64,000 nt of DNA, from NCBI GenBank assembly GCA_007922305.1, contig ML677365.1:17899512-17963511 (forward strand), read 5' to 3'. How positions within the stretch are numbered: the stretch's first letter is position 1; every line of letters starts with the position of its first letter. Below the pieces are notes generated by a model that saw only the letters and a program-made list of their open reading frames with translations, did no database searches and was not told where the DNA came from. Positions 42,201 to 54,200 of this stretch are shown piece by piece. This DNA comes from Dermatemys mawii (taxonomy: Eukaryota; Chordata; Testudines; Dermatemydidae). The translations under genes were made by a program, and so were the position numbers.

Positions 42201-45200
42201 TCCAGGAGCAAATGGGCAAAATGTGGCTCTCTGCCAGCTTTTATAAGGTTGGGAGGTGTTGTCCTGGGAATTTGATACCAGAGCATGGGAGGGCACACAG
42301 GTAAATGGACAGGTCAGTAACAGTCAGCCTGCAGAGCACTAGGGGATAATCATTGGAAGCATACAAGAAGTGGCACACAGCAATTGTGTGCACAAAAACA
42401 ATAGACCAAACTAATTCAATTTGAAGCAAACCTAGTCTGCTTCGCAAGAGGACTTCAGAGTCTGTGATATATATGCAGCGATGGATCAGGTGTATGCAAG
42501 CATTTTCAGACCAGATTAACTTGATTTAATCTGGTTTATACCACCCATGTAGACAAGCCCTTAGTAGCGTAGGCCAGACCTTAGTCTAAGGCATGGGCTA
42601 CACCACCGGGGCGGGATTCAAACTAAGGTACACAACTTCAGCTACGCCATTCACTGTTAGACATACTGGGTGACGGTCAGAGGTGACCTTAGTTCGACTT
42701 ACCTACCTGTCCCCACAGCAATGGGTCAACTGCAGCAGCTCCTCCGTTGACTCCGCTTACTCCTCTTGCAGAGCTGGAGTTCCGGAGTTGACAGGAGCAC
42801 TTTCAGGGACCGATTTATCGCATCTAGGCGAGATGCGATAAATCGATCCCTGATACATCGAACACTACCCACCAATCCAGCGGGTAGTGTAGCCCTACCC
42901 TCAGACCTGATTCTGGTCACTTTGTATGGGAGTAACCAACTCCTTTGCACTCATGTACTGGTTTAATTTACCCCACTTTACTTATCACCTCTGACCTTCA
43001 CCCAGTATGTCTAAACAAGGCTATTCTAATAAAATCTTATTAACTAAATGATAAAACTGGAAATTGGTAAACTAAAAATCTCAACATCATGCAGATTAAT
43101 CAGTTGATTCAGAAAGGACTTACCTGCAATAAGTGCATACGTTATGCCAACACTGGAGTTTTCATTGTTATTGTAATGGGCCACAAGCTGGTAGATTAGA
43201 GTGCCTTTCCGGGCATCAGGATCAACACGTGCCAAATAGGGGTATGGGTACATACCCCAGGATAGAAGATCCTCTTCTGGGGCAATAATTGTCACACGAC
43301 ACAAATACCAGTCACTGTCTGCAAACACATTAAATTTAAACAAAATCAGATGTCATAGCTAAGACAATTTCACAAATTTTAACCAGACATTTAAAATCTT
43401 CTAATCTGACTTACTGGTAAAAGACAGAAGAGTGCCTACTGTGTATATCCTAACACACAGACAATAACTCTGGCAAAAAAAAATCCACATCTCTGCTGAC
43501 AGTTTGGCTTTATTAAGTGTAAATAAAAAGTAACCATAATTTAACTAAACATACATAAATAATCACATTCTACCAAATACCTAGAGTTATAGCTACATCA
43601 CGGAAAGAGCTGTGTGTTCTTCTACTTAAATGGAAAATGCTTGGACCAAGGTGCTAAGATAACTGATCTCAAAAATAAGTTTTATGTTTCACCGGTGTTC
43701 TCCCCCTGGTTCGTCTAGAATCACAACAGGACAATTATGCAAGCAAGATATAATTATTTTATAGTGCCTGAAAGTGTGCTGGGAATTTCAAAGGAGACAC
43801 TAAGTGTATGTCTTCACTACCTGCCGGATCGGCAGGTAGGAATCAATCTCTTGGCGATCGATTGATCGCGTCTCGTTAAGACGCAATAAGTCTATCCCCA
43901 GCGGCGCCCCCATCGACTCCGGAACTCCAGCTTGCCGAAAGGCGCAAGATGGAGTCGATGGGGGAGCGCACTGCCGACCACCATGAGGACGGCACGTAAG
44001 TCAGCCGAAGGTATGCCGAATTCAGCTATGTTATTCACGTAGCTGAAGTTGCGTATCTTCGGTCGATCCCTCCCCCTAGCGTAGACCAGCCCAAAGATGA
44101 GCTCCCAGCTCTGATTAAATTACCATCTAGAATTCAGACATGACAACTAGTGAGAAAACAAAGAAGCAGACAAGAGAGGAAGGACATAAGTGGAAACCTG
44201 CAGCTATTTATACATAACTACATTTACTATCTTAATTTGTTAGATTGCTTCTTGCTGGCTTCATAGCAACATCCTAGGAGATGATAGGGTTGCAGACAGG
44301 CTTCTTAAAGACATTTTCCATAAGTACCAACAAATATATTCATGTTTCCAATCAGGTCTTAATACTAAACTTTAAAATCTAATCAAAATGGAATGTCCAA
44401 AAGAAAGCTCAGTTGTGAGAAATGAAACAAAAGAAAACAGGTGTTGTGTATAAAGTTGAAACTCAGGTTGTTGCCAACCTAGCATAGTGCTCTGAAATGG
44501 TATGTTTATAAGGACTACACAATTGTCAGTGGAATATTCTTTTGGATTTTTGTCTCAGGCGTCTTTGATCTGTAACTTGCAGGATGCTGCATTTTACAGA
44601 CAGTTGCAGAAGGCAGCATCTGATCAACAAAATCAGTTTCCATGCCAAAAGTTGGTACGGGAACTTCAGACTCCTTTTAACTATAAGCCTGAGATCCAGA
44701 GTACTAAAAATCTCATTCACATGTCTACAAAATTATGATGAATTCTCTTATTTTGCCAATTTTCTTAAGTTTTCAGTGAATTTAGTGCCCATGCAACGTG
44801 ACAGATTTACAACTCTGCACAGTCAAGTCCTCAGTTTATCCACAGAACAGATGCACTGCACGCAGGAGCACAAATTTCCTTGGACTTTGCTGACAACAGG
44901 CCTAACACTCATTCTGAGGAGGCAACTTCCACACCCACTCAATCCTTTGTCTCAGCATACCCAGGGTTCCTGTCCACCAGCAGACACCATTCACTGAAAT
45001 CGACTTATTTCACACATTTAACAGCCACAGGACAATGACTCTCATAATCACTAGCAATCTGGGCTGGATTTGATTTGCAAAGCTACCTTCTCTCTTGTAC
45101 CAGCAACATTTGCTGATTACCTTTTCCACTAAGAGGGGCGCTACCAGACTAAGTTAGGGTTAAAATTCAGTTTTTGTAAAAACTGAGCTTTTATAATGCC

Positions 45201-48200
45201 AATAATTTCCACACCCACTGAGAACAACTTCCTACCAACACAGGGCACCGGCTTTTTCCTTTGTCTGTGGGTGATCAACCTCAGCTCTGCCCCACGCCCC
45301 GCCTCCACCCCACTTCATCCTACCAGTTCTACCCCAACCATGGGAGCACCCACGGAGTCAGGACCTACGCCTACCAAAAAAACACAAATAGTAAGGAGTA
45401 ATCTGTCCCAGTAGGATTTTAGTCTAGGAATTTTTGGATAGCTACATTTAGGGGCAGAAGTTACATAGAATCCTCTTTTGGAGTTAAATGTACTGTTGCC
45501 ACCTCTGAGATACAATAAACAGGACATCCAGGATGCTGCAGAGCCCATAAAACTGGACAGCTGGCAGTGAGCACCCTTACAGATTTCCCAGGATAGCTGC
45601 TTCAAAACTGGGACAATCCTGGGAAAGCCTGCAGAGGTGGCAGCTCTAGTTAAACACTAAGGGTAGTCTTCACTACCTGCTGGACTGGCGGGCAGTGATT
45701 GATCTATCAGGGATCGATCACATCTATTGTAGACACGATAAATCAATCCCCGAGTGCGGTCCCTGTCGATTCCAGAACTCCACCTCTGCAAGAGGCGGAA
45801 GCAGAGTCGACAGAGAAGCGGCAGCAGTCGACTCACTGCCATGTGGACAGCCAGGTAAGTTGCCCTAAGATACGCTGACTCAACACCCCCCTGCCACCCT
45901 CCCAGTGTAGCCCAAGCCTAAGAGTGAAATCCGTGCCCCAGTGAAGTCAGTGCCAAACCTAGCGAGTACAATGGTGTCAGGATTTCACTTCAAAACTGCA
46001 CTTTTATGGGTTAACCAAAAGACAGATACACACACAAAAAGACAGGGATTTGTTTCACCGAGTCCAACACATTGGGCCAGGAGATCATTCATGTAACTCA
46101 AATGGTTGTGTCACTGGATGGCTGTTTAAGTGCAGTGCCTGTCAGAGGCTTGCAGTTTGACATTAGCATCACAGAATGAGGCACAGCCCAGGTTGCTGGG
46201 TTTAGAGGGCACAATGGTCCCACCATCCAGGTTTCACCCTGAAGGCCTTGTCATAACATGTGAACACAAACTTCAAAGAACAATGAGAGGTAGACCTGGG
46301 GGCATCCAGGAGGCTTTTTAAAAAAACAGGAGCAGATTTAACACATACGGATCAAAGCAGATCTGCTCAATTTACAATGTTCCAGTTGTTCCTTAAAATT
46401 CAGAGTTCATTGTGCTGCCCTTCACAGCCCTGTAATCACTTACGCAGAGTTGGAGACTCATTTTTTGCCTCCTGTTACACTTACACAGATATCACTGTAG
46501 TGTTAACAGAACTCAAATGAATATTTATAAACATTCTTAGGCTTTTGTGGTTTTTCATGCACTTCACTTTAAGACAAAAATCTAACAAGTAAGGTAGATT
46601 GCCTATGTCTGAAAGAGAAGGCAGCACAAATAGGAATAAAGATGTTGTAGGAAAGGAGGGAAGGACTGGTGCAGACAATGAATCTCAGTTATCAGGTTTT
46701 CTCTTCTGGACACTGCAACAGTTATGTTTTTGGTGTCTGAAGGGAGAGGAGAAAAATTCTCCATTTGATATTAAACAAAGATTAAATAAAACAACTTGCA
46801 AAAGTGATTGAACTAAAAGCCTGAGCAATCCATATACCATAACAGATGTACCAATTCTAGTATGGAGTGAATGGTAGAGGTTGATATGAAGGTTGGAGGT
46901 GGGCATTTGGACTTCCTCCTGGTTAAGAGAATAATTTTGAACTGTTGGTAGAGGCAAACTGGGGGCTAGTCAAGTAGTGACTGTTTTACCCCATTATATG
47001 GAATAAGTTGTCTGAAAGCAGCACTGTGGCCCCCTGAAAATTAGAGAATAGGGATTTGTACACTGAGGACTATGCTTCTCAATTATCTATGGAATGGTAG
47101 TGAGAAATTCAAAGCAAAATTTTCTGAAAGTCACTTTTATGGATGTGCAGCCGCTATTTTACCCAACATTTGATTGTGCTAAGGATTTAACTTCAATGAA
47201 AGAAAAACAGTTTTGCTGGAGCAGCTATATTTTTGTCATTGGTGTATTACAGTTCAGCCACTGTCAGAAACGCAAAAGCATTAATCTATTAGGACGTTTA
47301 ATCAATACTGTGCAATATTTTGTTCTACTGCCAATCCACCACATCAAAATGGTTTTGCCCATTGATGTTACAGCTCATCCATTCTGTCAATACTAATCAT
47401 CCACAAAATTCCAGGGAACCAAGCTAGAATGTCTGCAAAACAATACCACTGACAGCATAGAGCAGGGGGGACCAACCTTTGGCTCCGGAGCCACATGCAA
47501 CTCTTCAGAAGTTAATATGCGGCTCCCTGTATAGGCACCAACTCCAGGGCTGGAGCTACAGGTGACAACTTTCCAATGTGCCGAGGGCGGGGTGGGGTGC
47601 TCACTGCTCAACCCCTGGCTCTGCCACTACTCCCCCTCTCCTGACCCCTCCGCTGAGCCTGCCATACCCTTACCTCTTCCCCCTAGAGCCACGTGCAGGC
47701 CATGAAACAGTGATCAGGAGGTGCAGGGAGGGAGCAGGAGGCGCTGATCGGCAGGGCTGCTGGTGGGTGGGAGGAGCTGGGAGTGGCGGGGGGAATTGAT
47801 GGGGGGCTGCTGACATATTACTGTGGCTCTTTGGCAATGTACACTAGTAAATTCTGGCTCCTTCTCTGGCTCAGGTTGGCCACCCCTGGAATAGAGCATC
47901 TTGTCAACGTACAATATATTTTTAAGAGACAAATGGCATGATGAACCTATGGAAGGAAATTAAGGGAATGATTTCTCTTTCCACTTACACCTCTATAACT
48001 CCAATCTTCAGCGGAGTTACTCCCCATCTACACCAAACAGGGGGAGGGTGATGCAAGAGAGCACAGGTATGTTCCTTTATGTTCATGCATTGCCACAATT
48101 ATGCATACACATCAGGTCTTTGCACATGCCAGTGACCACTAGTAGCCTACATGCCCATTAGCTTGGGCACGTTTAAATGTAACTGGGTGTAAACCTTTAG

Positions 48201-51200
48201 CTTCCATTTTTGTAAATGTGTAATTCAGTTTCCATCCAGACACACAAACTGAATTCTGAATTCAGATGTGTAGTGTAGACATGGAGTATCACAAATGGTG
48301 TGCATATGCTTACCAGCCAATTTTATAAGATCTGTGGTAAACCACTCCTGCATATGTATAATAAAACAAACTTAAATCTACAAAGCTCATACACACAGTA
48401 AGCTCTCTTGGAGTAGGAAGGTATCCATGGCATTCATGAAATTATTTAAAAATTGTCCCCTAGGTTTAACATTTTGGGGCATATTTCACATCTTTGATCA
48501 GGCTTTGAAATGGGTTTGCAGATTACTTCATACCCTGTTATGACAATGAAAATTTTGAGCTATGAAGTCACAGGCTCAAAAGAGTTGATTTAACATGCCA
48601 GACTTTAAGAATAAAGGGGAGAATGAACTATCCTAAGGATCTTCTTTTACTTTATTTTTCAATCTTCTTTGACAGAGAAGATATTTAAATACCAAAACAG
48701 AGCTCCTTGCATACTGTACACAGTACTATGTAACAACTTTCCACCATATAGAGACTTCATCATTTTCACCCAAAATTAATCTTATTTTTCTACTTCTCTC
48801 TTACCTAGCATCTCACAAGTGAACAGCCCAGTAACTAACCATGTGGAAAAAAACAGTCTAGCCCATTATTCTTTACAATGAGCTTCTTCCAAAGATATAT
48901 ACATGCAGGATAACACAATAATCTTAATCCTGAGACTTGTTGCTCCTTCTAATGAGCTGTGGCTATTATAGTGGTTTCATGGTTTAAGTAGATCAAGCCC
49001 CTCGGTCGGCACCTGAATTAGAGGGCATGGCCCTGCTATGCACATATGGTTTGAATCAGTCGGGTACGGGGAGAATAAAGGATTGCTGTGACTTTTGATC
49101 TGGCTTGCCAGGTTGGGTTTCTGATTCTGGGAATTAGGTTTATCTTGTTCTAGAATTTCAAGGGAGAAAATAAAAAAACTCTAAGTGTGCAGAAATGGTC
49201 CCAATATCTCGATTTGAAATCATAGCCTCTTACAAGCAATAAGCATTCTGTATATGTATTTTTAAGAGCTGTACTCCATGGATCACAGGTTTTTTTAACA
49301 AAATAAGCCATCAGAGGAGCTATTAGGAAAGTAAAAAAGAAAGAAAATAGGGCTAACTTTTTAAATATGCCATCTAAGCTGTTTTCTCAGGAATTTCAAC
49401 TCAAACGTAATCGTTTTGAAACCAAGGCTTATTTCCAGGAAGAGTCTTAAAGGTTGAGTGCTTATCACATTGCACCAATCAGGCGCTCTACATACACAAA
49501 ACCCCTCCCTGACCTTGCTGCTTTATGACACCGTCTCCTCAATCAGACTGAAAATCAATTTCATTTGAGAATCTTCAGTTTTAATTCAATCAATATTTGT
49601 AAAATCACATATGAAAAGGACAGCACGAGAGAGATTCATGTCAATTCAAGAGTGTTGATCAGCTCTATAAGTATTTTATACAGTTCAATAATAAAACTAA
49701 CTGCTGGTTCTCTATTCTATTTTGATGCTTTGAAATATCCCATGTTTAAGGGTCACTAAACTCAAGCTGCACTTCTGAGCTCTTGTTGTCATACTGCCAT
49801 TTGAACAGGTTCTTCTTTCAATATTATCTATTCTGTCTCTTTGTTCTCAATCCCTGGAGCTTGTTTCAAGCCTGAAGCATCCTACACCAACTGCAGAGTG
49901 AACTAGAAGACCTCTTACCTCAATTTTTGATTTTACACTGTATAAGTTGTTCTTAGGATAATAGATTATGTAGTATCATTGAAGGTTGGATTTCAGAAAC
50001 ACATAAGTAGTTCAGAAGCACAAAATCCACTGAAAGTTAATGGGACTTGTCCTCCTAAGCCAATTAAGGGTGGGATTTTCAAAAGCCCCTAAGATCTGGA
50101 AGCTTATTTGTGTCAAAACAGAATTGTATTTTGGATACTAAGTGTAATGGACACTTAGTTTTCTTCCCCTTTCTAAAGCATGATACATTGAAAGCATCAA
50201 TATAAATCTCTGAATTCAGCTACACCTTAGTTATTATCCCTTCATGTCAGGAGCTTATGGTTTGATTTTCAGAGCTGTTGAACACATACATGGGATCTGC
50301 ATGTAGTCAGCATTCTTGGGAAAAGAGACCAGTAGTTCATTTAATCTTCACATACAAAATCTTGATTGTAAACTCCTTGAAGAAGAGACCATGTTCATCT
50401 TTATGTCTGTACTCTGCCTTACACAATTGGGCCCTAATTCTGATCAAGGTTTCTGAGTGCTACCATAATATAAAAAACTGAAGAGAGCCAGACATACATC
50501 TCAGTTCTCATTCTTACAGTGGACATTTATTTTTCACAAGTAAACAAAGTAATTCATAAGCACTGTACAAAATTTATATTGAATGTAAATTATGTGGAGT
50601 AGGTGCTATCTCTTTGTTCTGTGTTTTGCAGTGCCTTGCACAATGGGGTCCTATGCATGACTATGTATCCTAGGAGCCACTCCAACAATTAGGAATCAAA
50701 TTAATCTTGTTGTATACTGGACTCCTGCAACACATTTCAATGACCTAACTGAATGAAATGTGTATTTTCTGTTTCTAGGGCCTGGTCTACACTAGTGGGG
50801 AGGTCGACCTAAGATACGCAACTTCAGCTAGGTGAATAGCACAGCTGAAGTTGACACATCTTAGGTCGACTTACCTGCCATCCTCACGGCGGCAGCAGTT
50901 GACAGCGGGCTCCCCCGTCGACTCTGCCTTGCGCCTTTTGGCGAGCTGGAGTTCTGGAGTTGACGGGAGTGTCTCTGAGGATCGATTTATCACGTCCTGA
51001 CGAGACGCAATAAATCGATCCCCAATAGATCAATCTCTACGCGTCGATCCAGCCCGTAGTGTAGACAAGGCCTTGGATTCTGGTGTGCAGGAGGAATACT
51101 ATAAATTAATCAAAAATAAAGCAGATCAGAAAAAATGGAGGCAGAATTTGTAATCAGTCTTTTTTTCTCTCTAAAATATAAAAGCATGTAAAAGCAAACA

Positions 51201-54200
51201 TGTCAGTGGTAAAGCAGCACATGAAAATGTCTATTTCCCTTTGTAACTTTTACATAATGGACGAAAGAGTCAGGAAGGGTCTGTTCATTTTGTGTTTAAA
51301 TTAATAAGGTAAAAAGCAGTAAGGTTGATATGTGTTCCATAATATTGATTAATATGTCAGCCTTTAGAAAGTCATGATTATATTTAACTGGATAAAGGAA
51401 AAAAACAGAAAATATTATTTCTTCGATGTTACACATCTCATCGGATTCTCTACATAAAATATTGCTGTCCAAAACTGCTAAACTATTTAATGATCTACAC
51501 CTAACAAAAGTGATTTAAAAAGTGAGAGGTCTGAAGTTAGTGATTGTCCAAAATTATGACAGAGTTCTGCCTTAATTTAAAAAGCAGCCCATGGAAGGAG
51601 TATAAAAATGACCTTGTCCTATTTAATTCTTGAATTTCTTTCACCCTGTGGCTTGTCTGTTGTCAATACATTCTCAGGGCACAGAAAATGATAGAAAAGC
51701 AACATTTTTAAGAGCACCACATTACAGATCACAAGTGTGTCTGAATGATTTTATAAAATACTGTTCATAGTGGTATCTGCTTTATTTAATTACAGACGAG
51801 CAACACCCTCAACAAATATGAAACATTTACAGCTCTAGATGTAACCTGTTAGACTTTTGTTTGCTTTAAAATAGACTTGGCATACTCTTAAATTATATCA
51901 GCAAGGATGTGAAAACCCCACATTCTAAAGCAGAGGTGGGCAAACTATGGCCCGGGAGCTGCATCCGGCCCTCCAGATCCTGTCAGCAAGTGGGATCAGG
52001 TGCTTGCCCCACTGCATGTGGCTCCCGGAAGCAGCAGCATATCTTCCTTCTGGCTCCTATGTGCAGGGGCAGCCAGGGACTCAGCACATTGCCCCCACCC
52101 CAAGCACCACCCCTGCAGCTCCCATTGGCCACAGTTCCCGGCCAATGGGAGCTGTGGAGCCGGTGCCTGTAGACAGAGGCAGCACGCAGAGCTGCCTGGC
52201 CATGCTTATGCATAGAAAGCAGATGGGGGACATGCCGCTGCTTGTGGTAAGCGGCACCCAGAGCCTGCACCCTTGATCCCTCTCCTGCTCTCCAAACCTC
52301 TCACTCCCAGCCCAGAGCACCCTCCTGCACCCCCAATTCCACCCCAGAGCCCATACCCTGAGCTGGAACCCTTACCCCCCTCCTGCACGCTGAACTCCTC
52401 ATTTCTGGCCCCACCCCAGAGCCTGCACCCCCAGCCAGAGCTCTCACCCCCTCCTGCACCCCAACGCCCAATTTCATGAGCATTCATCGCCCACTATACA
52501 ATTTCCACACCCAGATGTGGAACTTTGGCCAAAAAGTTTGCCCACGCCTGCTCTGGGAAATGTGCAGGCCACAGTGGATGGCTTTGCTGCAATGGGGTTC
52601 CCTAACTATGGCGAGGCTATAGACAGAATGCATATCCCTATCCTGGCACCAGACCACCAGCGCTGTGAGTACGTCAACTGCAAGGGGTACTTTTCCATGG
52701 TCCTGCAAGCACTTGTTGATCACAAGGGACATTTCACCAACATCAACGTGGGAGGGTTCATGACACTCGTGCCTTCAAGAACTCTAGTCTTTTTAAACAG
52801 CCACAGGAAGGGACTTTATTCCCAGACCAAAAAATTACTGTTGGGGATGTTGAAATGACAATTGTTATCCCTGTGACCCAGTCTACCCCTTAATGCCCTG
52901 TCTCATGAAACCAAACACAGGCGCCCTGGATAGTAGTAAGGAGCTGTTCAACTACAGGCTGACCAAATGCAGAATGGTGGTAGAATGTGCGTTTGGGCAT
53001 CTAAAGGGCCGCTGGCGCAGCTTAATGACTCATTCAGACCTCAGCAAAAGAAATATTAAAACTGTTATTGCTGCTTGCTGTGTGCTCCACAATCTCTGTG
53101 AGAGGAACGGGGAGAGATTTTTGGCGGGGTGGGAGGTGATTACACGCAGCCAGCCACCAGGGCGACTAGAAGGACGTCACAGGACGTGGTGCACATCAGA
53201 GAAGCCTTGGCAACCAGTTTCGTAACTGGCCAGTCTACAGTGTGACATTTCTGTTTGTTTCTGCTTCTTGAAAACCCACCCCCTTGGTCAGGCTACAATA
53301 TGAAAGTTCTGTTTATTTCTAGTTGTTTGTTTTCTCTCTCTTGGTCCACTGCACTTAACTTTAAGCCTGCCGCCCTCCCACCTTCGATCAGCGCTTGCAG
53401 AGTCAATAAAGTTATTGATGTTTGAAAACCATGCATGCTTTATTAACTAGTCACAGAAATGGGGGGAATGCTGCAAAGATAGCCCTGGAAGTAGGGTGAC
53501 CAGATGTCCCGATTTTATAGGGACAGTCCCAATTTTTGGGTCTTTTTCTTATATAGTCTCCTATTACCCCCCACCCCATCCTGATTTTTCACACTTGCTG
53601 TCTGGTCACCCTACCTGGAAGAGGTAGGTGAGGGGGGAAGCACCGGGTGGGGTGGTGGATGAGGGGAGGACAAGAACACACTACAATTCACAATTTTGGG
53701 AATGCCAGCCTTCTGGTGCTTGGGCAGTCCTCTAGGGTGGAGTGGTTGGGTGCCTGAAGGCCCCCCACCCCACGTTCTTCAGAGTCTGGAGAAGCTTTTA
53801 CAGTACCTCCAGGAGAGGTTTATGCAGATGTCCCTGTAGGATTTACACTCCATCGCCAGACACGTTGACAGATTTCTGCAGACAGTAGCAGTACTGTCCA
53901 GGATTCTATTGCCACATCTATTCCCACTACCATTAATGGGCTTCATGAGTCTCAGATCTCACTATTTGCATTCAAGTTTTTAGACAGTTCACTTTTTGCG
54001 CTATGGTTCTATGTGAATAAGGCCAGAGACAGTGCTTCTTATCAAATTTAGCAGACTGTGTGCCACAGTTTTTAAAAATATTTTTATCTGATGTTCAATT
54101 TAGATTTATAGATTATTTTTAAGAACCACAGGTCAGAATTAAACACATAATTGAACTTCTCTCACAAATACTTTGTTTTCAAATTACTATATGCTCTTTC

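Larger units (their letters stand above)
38700..42562 (+). mobile_element. Decayed PIF/Harbinger element with two nested hAT MITEs
   Basis: Plus-strand scraps at about 38790-39790 resemble Harbinger transposase (for example [18 protein letters not shown] followed by VPTIRSS), broken by stops and frameshifts. A minus-strand open frame at 40561-40253 ([18 protein letters not shown]) may be its second, DNA-binding-type protein. The right end is probably the GTAGACAAGCCC|TTA terminus at 42562. The left end was not found, so 38700 is approximate. Confidence 0.6.
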
